The notes: generated by a model from the sequence alone, not told the origin. Shown: positions 17,824-25,515, counted from the first letter of the stretch. The stretch is DNA of 29,469 nt from CBFDBF01 sp050295355 (GCA_050295355.1 JBNKPL010000019.1:1-29469), one strand, 5' to 3'. A program made the numbers and translations.

Positions 17824-20505
17824 TTACAGGGTATGAATCACCCGCTTGATCCCGGGGTCGTCCGGATCCGTGGAGATGTGGAAGCCGAGGGATTTCATCA
17901 GTTCCAGCATCTTGTGGTTGTTGCTCAGCACCTCGCCCTGGATCTCCTCCAGCCCCCGATTGCGCGCGATCTCCATCAGCATGTGCATCAGGCGGTGACC
18001 GATCCCCTTGCGCTGCCAGCGGTCGGATACCACCAGCGCGAACTCGCAGCTGCGCCGGTCCACGTTGGTGATGTAGCGTCCCACCGCAAGCTCCTCCTCC
18101 TCGCCGTCATGCTCGGTAACCGCGATCAGCGCCATCTCCCGGTCATAGTCGATCTGGGTGAAGCGCATCAGCATCTCCGGGGTCAGCTCATGCAGGGAGC
18201 GCATGAAACGGAAATATTTCGTCTCTTCCGACAGGCCGCGGACAAAGTCCTGCTCAATGGCGGAGTCATCGGGACGTATGGGCCGGATGGTGATATCCAC
18301 GCCATCCGGCAGTTGATAGTTGACCTGCAGGCTGGCCGGATAGGGATGGATCGCCATGTGGTGGTAGGGGTCGGTGGAGGCGCGCGGGAAATCCACGCGG
18401 ATGCGGGCGTCCACGGCCATGGCGCCGTGTTCGTCCAAGATCAACGGATTGATGTCCATCTCCTGGATCCAGGGCAGTTCGCACGCCATGCTCGATACCC
18501 GCAGCAGGACATCCACCAGGGCCTCCAGATTGGCCGGCGGCATGTTGCGGAAGGCCCCCAGCATGCGCCACACCTTGGTGCGCTGGATCAGCTCCAGGGC
18601 GAGGTTGCGGTTGAGCGGCGGCAGGGCCACCGCCGAATCGCCCAGCACCTCCACCGCGGTGCCGCCGCTGCCGAAACTGATCACCGGCCCCATCACCGGG
18701 TCGGTGATCATGCCGATCATCAGTTCGCGGCCGTTGTTGCTGCGGTACATCTTCTCCACGATCACGCCTTCGATCCGCGCCTCTGGACGGGCGGCCTTCA
18801 CTTGATCGATCAGTTCCTGATAGGAGCTGCGGATCACCCGCGCGTTGTTGATGTTGAGGCGTACCCCCCCGGCATCGCTCTTGTGGCTGATATCGGGCGA
18901 ATGGATCTTCATGGCCACGGGAAAGCCGATGGACTCGGCCAGGATCAGGGCCTCGTTGGAGGAGCGGGCGATGCCGTTGCGCACGGAGGGGATGCGGAAG
19001 GCGCCGAGCAGGGCGATGGACTCGGGCTCGCTCAGCACCTTGCGGTTATCCGCCAGCACGCTCTCAATGATCAGCCGTGCGCCATCCGCATCCGGCGGCT
19101 CCTGCCGGGCGGAGATCTTGGCCGGGGTCTGCAGCAGCAGTTCCTGGTTTCTGCGGTACATGGCGAGAAACCAGAAGGCGTCCACCGCCGCCTCCACGGT
19201 GCGAAACTCGGGAAGATGCGCCTTGCGGAAGGCGCCGCGGGCCTCATTGATCTGGCTGCCGCCCATCCAGGTGCAGAGCACGGGCTTATCGTGCTGTTCG
19301 GTCAGCTTGATCACCGCCTCGGCCACGGCCAGGGGGTGGGTCATGGCCTGGGGGGTGAGGATCACCACCGCGCCGTCCACATTCTTGTCGCGCAGGCAGA
19401 TGTCCAGGGTCTGGCTGTAACGCTCGGGCGTGGCGTCGCCGATCACGTCTATGGGATTGCCATGGGACCAGACCTCGGGCAGCACCTCGTTCAGGGCGGC
19501 GATACTTTCGTCACTAAGGTTTGAGAGTTCAAGGCCCAGGTCCGCGGCGTGATCCGCCGCCATCACGCCAGGGCCGCCGCCATTGGTGATAATGGCCAGC
19601 CGGTCGCCGCAGCCGCGGTATTTGGAAGAGAGCGCTCGGGCCGCTGAAAAGAGTTGGCTGATAGAGAGCACCCGCAGCACGCCCGAACGGGAGAGGGCGG
19701 CGGAAAAGGCGTCATCGCCCCCCACCAGGGCGCCCGTGTGGGACATGGAGGCCTCGGCCCCCACGTTGTGGCGGCCCACCTTGAGGGCGATCACGGGTTT
19801 GATGCGCGCCGCGGCGCGCAGGCCACTCATAAAGGCGCGGGCGTCGTTGACCCCTTCGATATAGAGCAGGATGCTCCTGGTTTTGCGGTCGTTGACCAGA
19901 AAATCAAGGATATCCCCAAACTCCAGGTCGCTGCCGATACCCGTGGAGACCACGGCGGAGAAACCGATATCGTTCTCCTCCGCCCAGTCTAGCACCGCGG
20001 TACATAGCGCCCCGGACTGGGACACCAGCGCCAGGTTGCCGGGCAGGGCGTTGTTGTTGCCGAAGGTGGCGTTGAGGCCGATGTCCGGGCGGATCAGGCC
20101 CAGACAGTTGGGTCCGAGAAAACGGATGCCGTAACTGCGGGCGATCTCCAGCACCTGCTCTTCCAGCCGCCGGCCCGCCTCTCCGATCTCGCGGAATCCC
20201 GCCGACAGGATGATCATGGTTTTGATGCCGTAGCTGCCGCAGGACTCCACGATGGCCGGGATGGTCTTTGCGGGGGTGGCCACCACCGCGAGATCCACTG
20301 GTTTGCCGAGACTTCCCAGATCAGGATAGGCGGGGCGCTCCTTGACGGTATCGCGCTTGGGATTGATGGCGTAGACCTCGCCCTCAAAACCGGACTCCAG
20401 CAGGTTCCGATAGACCACTTCCCCCACCGTATCGGTGCGGTCGCTGGCGCCGAACATGGCGATGGATTTGGGATAAAAAAGCGGATACAGAAAATGGGAT
20501 TCCAT
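17824..20505 (-). CDS. pat: Acyl-CoA-synthetase-like/GNAT fusion protein acetyltransferase (Pat type)
   Basis: An 893-residue fusion. In order it has a CoA-binding Rossmann domain (about 8-130, SIAMFGASDRTDTVGE), a succinyl-CoA-ligase-like domain (about 150-440, LVSQSGALCTAVLDWA and MSHTGALVGGDDAF), an ATP-grasp domain (about 480-700, PVAMKIHSPDISHKSDAGG) and a C-terminal GNAT domain (about 735-893, acetyl-CoA motif RWQRKGIGHRLM). This is the architecture of Pat/YfiQ/PatZ, which acetylates lysines of acetyl-CoA synthetase and other proteins. His256 in SHTGAL aligns with the phospho-His of NDP-forming acyl-CoA synthetases, so the synthetase part may still be active. It is transcribed divergently from an HDAC-like deacetylase. 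Confidence 0.92.
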   Translation of the reverse strand: MESHFLYPLFYPKSIAMFGASDRTDTVGEVVYRNLLESGFEGEVYAINPKRDTVKERPAYPDLGSLGKPVDLAVVATPAKTIPAIVESCGSYGIKTMIILSAGFREIGEAGRRLEEQVLEIARSYGIRFLGPNCLGLIRPDIGLNATFGNNNALPGNLALVSQSGALCTAVLDWAEENDIGFSAVVSTGIGSDLEFGDILDFLVNDRKTRSILLYIEGVNDARAFMSGLRAAARIKPVIALKVGRHNVGAEASMSHTGALVGGDDAFSAALSRSGVLRVLSISQLFSAARALSSKYRGCGDRLAIITNGGGPGVMAADHAADLGLELSNLSDESIAALNEVLPEVWSHGNPIDVIGDATPERYSQTLDICLRDKNVDGAVVILTPQAMTHPLAVAEAVIKLTEQHDKPVLCTWMGGSQINEARGAFRKAHLPEFRTVEAAVDAFWFLAMYRRNQELLLQTPAKISARQEPPDADGARLIIESVLADNRKVLSEPESIALLGAFRIPSVRNGIARSSNEALILAESIGFPVAMKIHSPDISHKSDAGGVRLNINNARVIRSSYQELIDQVKAARPEARIEGVIVEKMYRSNNGRELMIGMITDPVMGPVISFGSGGTAVEVLGDSAVALPPLNRNLALELIQRTKVWRMLGAFRNMPPANLEALVDVLLRVSSMACELPWIQEMDINPLILDEHGAMAVDARIRVDFPRASTDPYHHMAIHPYPASLQVNYQLPDGVDITIRPIRPDDSAIEQDFVRGLSEETKYFRFMRSLHELTPEMLMRFTQIDYDREMALIAVTEHDGEEEELAVGRYITNVDRRSCEFALVVSDRWQRKGIGHRLMHMLMEIARNRGLEEIQGEVLSNNHKMLELMKSLGFHISTDPDDPGIKRVIHTL

Positions 20506-20679
20506 GGGGACGTCCTGTTGGCCGGGACACCAGAAAGATGCGCCCTAACGTTAGAAGAATAGATGCTTTTCAGTGTTTCGCTGGTGAATTACTTCAATAA
20601 TCCCTATTGAATCCCGGTCATGGTAACAAGCGATGATGAACGTTATGCTACGAGTAATACTCTTTTGAAAAGGGCGCCC
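20506..20679. promoter_or_regulatory. Divergent pat/deacetylase intergenic region with 19-nt dyad
   Basis: A perfect inverted repeat TTCAATA-ATCCC-TATTGAA lies at 20593-20611, near the middle of the 174-nt gap between the two divergent start codons. A palindrome TAACGTTA is at about 20547. No strong -35/-10 pair was recognised for either gene. The dyad is a candidate shared operator. Confidence 0.45.
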
Positions 20680-21606
20680 ATGCATACCGCCTATATCAGC
20701 CATCCCGATTGCCTTGAGCATGACACCGGCACCGGACACCCGGAGTGCGCGGCCCGCATCGGCGCCATCCAGGACCGTCTTGTGACGGCTCACCTCTACG
20801 ATTTTTTGCGCCACTATGATGCGCCGGAGGTGACCGAGGCGCAGTTGTTGCGGGTGCATGACGCCGCCTACCTGCGCACGGTGAAGTCCAGCGTGCCGCG
20901 AGACGGTCTCTACTACCTGGACCCGGACACCCCCATCAGCCCCCTCAGTCTGAAGGCCGCCCGGCGTGCCGCCGGGGCCGTGGTATTGGCAACCGATCTG
21001 GTGATGAGCGGTGAAGTGGTCAACGCCTTCTGCGCCGTGCGCCCCCCCGGACATCACGCCGAGCGCCACCGCACCATGGGCTTCTGCGTTTTCAATAATG
21101 TCGCGGTGGGGGTGGCTCACGCCCTGGAGGAGTACGGCCTGGAGCGGGTGGCGATCCTCGATTTCGATGTCCACCACGGCAACGGCAATGAGCAGATCTT
21201 TACCGAAGAGGAGCGGGTGATGGTCTGCTCCTCTTTTCAGCACCCCTTCTATCCCGAGACGCCCATTGATGAGGAGCATGAGCGCATCGTTAGTGCGCCC
21301 CTGGCGGCCACCGCAAAAAGCGACGAGTTCCGGGCGGCCATCGAAGAGATATGGATGCCCGCGCTGGATCGCTTTAAGCCGCAGATGATCTTCGTCTCCG
21401 CTGGTTTCGATGCCCATTGGGAAGACGACATGTCCGGCGTCAGTCTGACCGAGAGCGACTTCCGCTGGGTGACGGAAAAGATTATTGAATTGGCGGATAC
21501 CTATAGTGAGGGCCGTGTGGTGTCATCACTGGAAGGCGGCTATGAACTCAGCGCCCTGGCGCGCAGTGTGGAGACGCACCTGCGGGTGTTGATGAATCTA
21601 CATTGA
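20680..21606 (+). CDS. Histone-deacetylase-family (AcuC/HDAC-like) protein deacylase
   Basis: A zinc hydrolase of the arginase/deacetylase fold, 308 residues from ATG 20680, which has AAAGGG upstream; an in-frame GTG-type start at 20620 is less likely. Active-site features are H125-H126 (RPPGHHAER), zinc ligands D163 and H165 (DFDVHHGNGN) and D244 (AGFDAHWED), and the transition-state Tyr Y288 (LEGGYEL). Bacterial relatives include AcuC, which deacetylates acetyl-CoA synthetase, and polyamine (acetylpolyamine) amidohydrolases, so the substrate is not fixed by sequence. Its divergent placement beside a Pat-type lysine acetyltransferase favours protein deacylation. Confidence 0.92.
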   Translation: MHTAYISHPDCLEHDTGTGHPECAARIGAIQDRLVTAHLYDFLRHYDAPEVTEAQLLRVHDAAYLRTVKSSVPRDGLYYLDPDTPISPLSLKAARRAAGAVVLATDLVMSGEVVNAFCAVRPPGHHAERHRTMGFCVFNNVAVGVAHALEEYGLERVAILDFDVHHGNGNEQIFTEEERVMVCSSFQHPFYPETPIDEEHERIVSAPLAATAKSDEFRAAIEEIWMPALDRFKPQMIFVSAGFDAHWEDDMSGVSLTESDFRWVTEKIIELADTYSEGRVVSSLEGGYELSALARSVETHLRVLMNLH

Positions 21607-21650
21607 TCGCAGCTGTGGGGATAAACGCAGAGGACGCAAAGGCCCATTAG

Positions 21651-21719
21651 CCACAGAGATCACAGAGGACACAGAGATAGATAAATAATAATCCTCCGTG
21701 ACCTCTGTGTCCTCCGTGG
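21651..21719. repeat. CACAGAG palindromic repeat, copy 2 (short form)
   Basis: A compact imperfect hairpin in the convergent gap between the deacetylase and methyltransferase genes. The left arm CCACAGAGATCACAGAGG starts at 21651, an AT-rich loop (ATAGATAAATAATAAT) follows, and the right arm 21693-21719 ends TGTGTCCTCCGTGG. It has the same polarity as copy 1. Arm mismatches are mainly A versus G, so the RNA stem is better paired (G-U) if transcribed from the minus strand. A related half-motif ACGCAGAGGACGCAAAGG lies just upstream at about 21625-21642. Confidence 0.8.
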
Positions 21720-21773
21720 TGAAAAACAGAAGGTGGATACACCGCACTGCGCCGCAGTTCCGCAGGGCTTTTC

Positions 21774-21798
21774 GGTGGGGCAGGGCCCCACCCTACGA
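21774..21798 (-). repeat. GTAGGGTGGGG hairpin repeat, copy A (overlaps a stop codon)
   Basis: Perfect 8-bp stem GGTGGGGC-agg-GCCCCACC at 21774-21792. Read on the minus strand the unit is CGTAGGGTGGGGCCCTGCCC and onward. The methyltransferase stop TAG (21795-21793) is the TAG inside CGTAGGG. A second, nearly identical unit lies at 29025-29048. The hairpin could also act as a transcription end signal, but no T-tract follows. Confidence 0.7.
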
Positions 21799-22401
21799 TT
21801 TGATGGCCCGCGCCACGGTGTAGGTCTTGCCCTGCTTCAGTTTCTCGTAATTGCCGAACACCTCTTTGAAGGCCCGGGCGACGAATTTGCGCAGACCTGA
21901 GATGGTGACCACATAGATGGCGCCCCCGGGGTTGAGGCGCGCCAGGGCGTCGTAGAAGTAGAGGTAGTAGAGTTCCTTGCCGGTCTTGGCGGGGAGGTTG
22001 GAAACGATAACGTCGAAGCTCTTTCTCTCCACCTGGTCGAAGCCGTTGCTGAGAAAGATCTCGGCGTTGCCGATGCCGTTCAGTTCGGCGTTCTTGCGGC
22101 TGTACTCCACCGCCACGAAATCCTTGTCCACCAGTACGCTGGTCCCCTTGGGGGCGAGCTTCGCCATGGTGAGCCCCAGCGGTCCGTAGCCGCAGCCCAG
22201 ATCCAGGGTGTCGTCGTCCTCCTTGATCTCCAGATGATCCAGCAGCAGGCGGCTGCCCTCGTCGATCCCCTTGGGGGAGAAGATGCCCCAGGTGGTGTGA
22301 AAGGTGAGGTGCTGGCCGCACAGGGTGTCGCTGAACACGATGTCCTGGCGCAGCTGGTCCAGATAGGCCTGGGTGTCACGGTCAATATGCGGATTCGTCA
22401 T
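21793..22401 (-). CDS. RsmC/YbxB-like class I SAM methyltransferase
   Basis: A 202-residue protein of the small-methyltransferase (MTS) type related to 16S/23S rRNA guanine-N2 methyltransferases. It has the pre-fold segment GQHLTFHTTWGIFSPKGIDEGSRLLLDHL (shown in parts: GIFSPKGIDEGSRLLL), SAM motif I LDLGCGYGPLGLTMAKLAP at about 67-85, and an acidic LVDKD at motif II. Motif IV reads SNLPAKTGKE, where relatives usually have NPPF/NPPI. The rRNA target cannot be assigned. The C-terminus ends in a stop codon lying inside a repeat element. Confidence 0.82.
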   Translation of the reverse strand: MTNPHIDRDTQAYLDQLRQDIVFSDTLCGQHLTFHTTWGIFSPKGIDEGSRLLLDHLEIKEDDDTLDLGCGYGPLGLTMAKLAPKGTSVLVDKDFVAVEYSRKNAELNGIGNAEIFLSNGFDQVERKSFDVIVSNLPAKTGKELYYLYFYDALARLNPGGAIYVVTISGLRKFVARAFKEVFGNYEKLKQGKTYTVARAIKS

Positions 22402-22410
22402 GGTTTGTTT

Positions 22411-22538
22411 GCTACAGAGGCGCAGAGTTCACGGAGCTATTATATGCGACCAGCTGATAGATGTATCTTGGAGTGCGTAGTATTCATTAAGTGTAGTTCT
22501 TGGATTTGTATTCTCTGTACGCTCTGTGTCTCTGTGGC
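22411..22538. repeat. CACAGAG palindromic repeat, copy 3 (inverted)
   Basis: Lies between the methyltransferase start and the moeB-like stop. The left arm 22411-22436 (GCTACAGAGGCGCAGAG, then TTCACGGAG) matches the right arm of copy 1 read on the other strand. The right arm (about 22511-22538, ending CTCTGTGTCTCTGTGGC) matches copy 1's left arm. This copy is therefore inverted relative to copies 1 and 2. The roughly 75-nt interior is not clearly shared. It ends 4 nt before the stop codon of the E1-like gene. Confidence 0.8.
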
Positions 22539-22542
22539 AATA

Positions 22543-23292
22543 TTATTTGTCGATGGTGCCGCAGACTGGGCAATTCGGGTCCGCCTTAAGCTTCAGGGTG
22601 CGCCACTCCATCGGTAAGGCATCCAATACCAGCAGGCGTCCGTCCAGGGTTTCGCCCGCGCCCGTCAGGACCTTGATCGCCTCGGTGGCCTGCACGCTGC
22701 CGATGATCCCCACCAGCGGGGCGAGTACGCCGTTTTCGGAGCAGGTCTGGTCCTCGCTCCCCTCATCGCTGTAGAGGCAGCGGTAGCAGGGTCCGCCCGG
22801 CTGGCCGCTGAACACCGATACCTGTCCCTCCATGCGGATGGCGGCGCCTGAGACCAGGGGGGTGCGGGCGGCGACACAGGCCGCGTTGACGGCGAAGCGG
22901 GTGGTGAAGTTGTCGCAGCAGTCGATCACCAGATCGGCCTTGGCCACCTCCGCCGCCAGCGCCTCGCCCTCCAGCATCCGGCCGATGGTCTCTATTCGGC
23001 ACTCGGGGTTGAGGGACAGCAGGGTCTCTTTGGCGGATTCTACCTTCGGTTGGCCGATGCGGCCGCTGGCGTGGGCGATCTGCCGCTGCAGATTGGAGAG
23101 GTCCACGCGGTCGAAATCCACCAGCACCAGGGTGCCGACCCCCGCCGCCGCCAGGTACATGGCAACCGGGGAGCCCAGCCCGCCGAGGCCAATAATCAGC
23201 ACCCGCGAGGCGAGCAGGCGCTCCTGTCCCTCAATGCCGATGGCGGGCAGCATGATCTGGCGGCTGTAGCGGAGAAGCTGGTGGTCGTTCAA
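22543..23292 (-). CDS. moeB: MoeB/ThiF-type ubiquitin-like activating (E1-like) adenylyltransferase
   Basis: Adenylates the C-terminal Gly of a small sulfur-carrier protein (MoaD for molybdopterin, ThiS for thiamine). It has 249 residues from TTG 23292, giving NDHQLLRYSRQIMLPAIG, which matches the family start. The nucleotide motif GLGGLG (35-40), the SNLQRQ Arg finger (66-71), D128 in DCCDNF and the zinc cysteines CYRC (169, 172) and CPVC (241, 244) are all present. C184 sits where ThiF has its acyl-disulfide Cys. AAGGA lies 7 nt upstream of the TTG, inside the end of a MITE-like inverted repeat. No moaD, thiS or other pathway gene is nearby, so MoeB versus ThiF is unresolved. Confidence 0.88.
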   Translation of the reverse strand: MNDHQLLRYSRQIMLPAIGIEGQERLLASRVLIIGLGGLGSPVAMYLAAAGVGTLVLVDFDRVDLSNLQRQIAHASGRIGQPKVESAKETLLSLNPECRIETIGRMLEGEALAAEVAKADLVIDCCDNFTTRFAVNAACVAARTPLVSGAAIRMEGQVSVFSGQPGGPCYRCLYSDEGSEDQTCSENGVLAPLVGIIGSVQATEAIKVLTGAGETLDGRLLVLDALPMEWRTLKLKADPNCPVCGTIDK

Positions 23293-23531
23293 CCTAGAAT
23301 CCTTAGTTGGACACCGTGAAGGGTGTGTTTGGGGCGTTCCAGGGCAAGGCGCAACGATGCGTAATAGTGGTTCTATTACAAGGAGTTGCAACGCCGCCAT
23401 GGGGCGTCCCAAGCGTGCCATTCGCGGTGTAGCGGCCCTCACTCGACAGGTGAGTGAAGCAATACCGATAACATTTTATTTTTTCAATGCCTTGAATTGC
23501 CATCGTAGCGGTCAACTGAGGATTCTAGGTT
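23291..23531. mobile_element. MITE-like element with 19-bp terminal inverted repeats
   Basis: A 241-bp element with no coding capacity. The left end AACCTAGAATCCTTAGTTG (23291-23309) and right end CAACTGAGGATTCTAGGTT (23513-23531) are inverted copies with one mismatch. Inside are a stem-loop around AATAG-TGGTT-CTATT at about 23362-23376, flanked by longer imperfect arms (GGCGCAAC / GTTGCAACGC), and a smaller CTCAC-N7-GTGAG hairpin. No target-site duplication was evident. It abuts the moeB-like start codon and supplies its AAGGA ribosome-binding site. A non-autonomous transposon is the likeliest nature. Confidence 0.7.
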
Positions 23532-23774
23532 CATGGTGGGCATCCTAACGCAAAGCGATCAGAAACCGCCATGGGCTCTTGTGGGACAGGGGTTGCACAT
23601 GATGGGAAATAAGACGCGAATTTTCCAAGGTTGACTTTTTTTCGCCACGGCCTAAGGTTTTAGTTATTCAATATAAAAACGCTAAACCATAAAAATGAGC
23701 ACGGGCGCCTCTCCTGATAGTTGCTTCGGCTGCACCAAGAACAGCGCGCAGGCCCCTGCGAAAAGGAACCTGAG
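23532..23774. other. Upstream region of citrate synthase gene
   Basis: This 243-nt gap should contain the gltA promoter. TTGACT at 23631-23636 is a fair -35 box, but no good -10 box lies 16-18 nt downstream. A TATAAA at 23672-23677 lacks a matching -35. CGCAGG-CC-CCTGCG at about 23750 forms a small hairpin just before the AAAAGGAA ribosome-binding site. No gene was seen. Confidence 0.4.
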
Positions 23775-25070
23775 ATGTCAAAAGAGTCCCTGACCATCCG
23801 CGACAACCGTACCGGCAAAGAGGTGGAACTGCCCATCATTGACGGGACGATGGGTCCCGGGGTGGTGGATATCACCAAGTTCTACCGCGATTTCGGACTC
23901 TTTACCCTGGACCCCGGCTTCAAGTCCACCGCCTCCTGTGTTAGCCAGATCACTTTCATCGACGGCGAAAAGGGCATCCTTGAATACCGCGGCTATCCCA
24001 TTGAGCAGCTGGCGCAAAAGAGCTGCTACATGGAGACCTGTTATCTGCTGATGCACGGCGAGCTGCCTACCCAGGACGAGTTCGAACATTTTCAGCGGTT
24101 GGTGACCGAGCACACCATGGTGCATGAGCAACTGCTGGGCTTCTATAAGGGCTTCCGCCGCGACGCCCATCCCATGGCGATTCTGGTCGGCGTGGTGGGC
24201 GCGCTCTCCGCCTTCTATCACGACTCCCTGGATATCCACGATCCGCGCCATCGTGAGATCTCGGCCATCCGGGTGTTGGCCAAGCTGCCCACCATCGCGG
24301 CGGCCTCGTACAAGTACTCCATCGGTCAGCCCTTCGTCTATCCTGAAAACCGGCTGCGTTACGCGGAGAACTTCATCAACATGATGTTCTCCACCCCCTG
24401 CGAGGAGTACAACGTCTCGCCAGTGATCGCCGACGCCATGGACAAGATCTTCATCCTGCACGCCGATCATGAACAGAACGCCTCCACCTCCACGGTGCGG
24501 CTGGCGGGCTCCAGCCAGGCCAACCCCTTCGCCTGCGTGTCCGCGGGGGTCAGCGCCCTGTGGGGGCCGGCCCATGGCGGCGCCAACGAGGCGGTGTTGC
24601 GGATGTTGAACGAAATCGGGTCGGTGAACCGGATCGGCGAATTCCTGAAACGCGCCCGCGATCCCCAGGACCCGTTCCGCCTCATGGGTTTCGGGCATCG
24701 GGTGTACAAGAACTATGATCCGCGTGCGCGCATCCTGCGCGAGGCGACCCACGAGGTGTTGGCGGAGGTGGGCAAGGGGGATGATCCCCTGTTCGAGATC
24801 GCCATGGAACTGGAGCGCATCGCCCTGGAGGACGAATACTTCATTGAGAAAAAACTCTATCCCAATGTGGACTTCTACTCGGGCATTATCCTGTCGGCCA
24901 TCGGCATCCCCACCAACATGTTCACCGTGATTTTCGCCATGGCGCGCACCGTGGGCTGGATCAGCCAATGGATGGAGATGATCAGCGATGACAATCAAAC
25001 CATCGGCCGTCCACGCCAGCTCTATACGGGCTCGCCGCGGCGGAACTGGATACCCATGTCCGAACGTTGA
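23775..25070 (+). CDS. gltA: Citrate synthase (type II, hexameric family)
   Basis: Condenses acetyl-CoA and oxaloacetate to citrate, the entry step of the TCA cycle. It has 431 residues from ATG 23775, with AAGGAA upstream. Catalytic residues are H232 (HADHEQNAST), H267 (GPAHGGANE) and D366 (NVDFYSG). MGFGHRVYKNYDPRA and the C-terminal GRPRQLYTG arginine motif bind citrate and CoA. The N-terminal beta domain typical of the gram-negative NADH-regulated form is present (LTIRDNRTGKEVELPIIDG). It lies 67 nt upstream of sdhC on the same strand and may be co-transcribed with the SDH genes. Confidence 0.98.
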   Translation: MSKESLTIRDNRTGKEVELPIIDGTMGPGVVDITKFYRDFGLFTLDPGFKSTASCVSQITFIDGEKGILEYRGYPIEQLAQKSCYMETCYLLMHGELPTQDEFEHFQRLVTEHTMVHEQLLGFYKGFRRDAHPMAILVGVVGALSAFYHDSLDIHDPRHREISAIRVLAKLPTIAAASYKYSIGQPFVYPENRLRYAENFINMMFSTPCEEYNVSPVIADAMDKIFILHADHEQNASTSTVRLAGSSQANPFACVSAGVSALWGPAHGGANEAVLRMLNEIGSVNRIGEFLKRARDPQDPFRLMGFGHRVYKNYDPRARILREATHEVLAEVGKGDDPLFEIAMELERIALEDEYFIEKKLYPNVDFYSGIILSAIGIPTNMFTVIFAMARTVGWISQWMEMISDDNQTIGRPRQLYTGSPRRNWIPMSER

Positions 25071-25137
25071 CCCAGGGGCGTTTCTATACCAGACTGCTTC
25101 AAAGAATAAGCAACAACATATTTTCAATATGAGTTAG

Positions 25138-25515
25138 ATGTCAGATCCAAGACCCATTTTTTTTAACCTGCTTTTAATCCGCTTCCCAGTGGCGGCGATC
25201 ATGTCCATCGCCCATCGGATCAGCGGCGTGGTTATGGTGCTGGCGATCCCCGCCCTCATCTACATATTGGATCTCTCCCTCAAGTCGGAGCAGGGTTTTC
25301 AACAGGCGCGGGATCTGCTTGGACACTGGTTTATCACCCTGGTATTGATCCTGCTCGGCTGGGGCCTGATGCATCATCTGCTGGCGGGCCTCCGTTATCT
25401 CGGCCTGGATTTCGATGTGGGCATCGAAAAAGAGCAGGCCAGAGTGACCGCCTGGCTGGTGCTGATCGTGGCCGCCGCCATCGCCGCCGGCTTCGGCGCC
25501 TGGGTGCTGTTGTGA
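25138..25515 (+). CDS. sdhC: Succinate dehydrogenase cytochrome b556 subunit
   Basis: A membrane anchor of complex II, 125 residues with three hydrophobic helices. The IRFPVAAIMSIAHRISG start segment includes the Ser and Arg used at the quinone site, and the heme-ligand His is in GLMHHLLAGLRYLGLD. It anchors the SdhAB catalytic dimer and, with SdhD, binds heme b and ubiquinone. ATG 25138 has only a weak GAG upstream. The TGA stop overlaps the sdhD GTG by 4 nt. A small dyad CATATT-TTC-AATATG lies just before it at 25117-25131. Confidence 0.96.
   Translation: MSDPRPIFFNLLLIRFPVAAIMSIAHRISGVVMVLAIPALIYILDLSLKSEQGFQQARDLLGHWFITLVLILLGWGLMHHLLAGLRYLGLDFDVGIEKEQARVTAWLVLIVAAAIAAGFGAWVLL

Noticed and set aside
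17833..19524. Long open frame opposite the Pat-type gene
   Set aside because: Shadow frame; low-complexity translation without recognisable motifs.
23533..23637. 34-codon open frame starting just outside the right end of the MITE-like element, preceded by GAGGA
   Set aside because: Too short, no recognisable motif and not linked to a neighbour. It is mentioned only as part of the element's outward translation-signal pattern.
23631..23660. TTGACT as -35 box for gltA
   Set aside because: No acceptable -10 box at 16-18 nt; left as a note in the intergenic entry.
23778..25127. 449-codon open frame opposite citrate synthase
   Set aside because: It mirrors the gltA frame and shows composition-driven His/Gly/Gln richness without domains.
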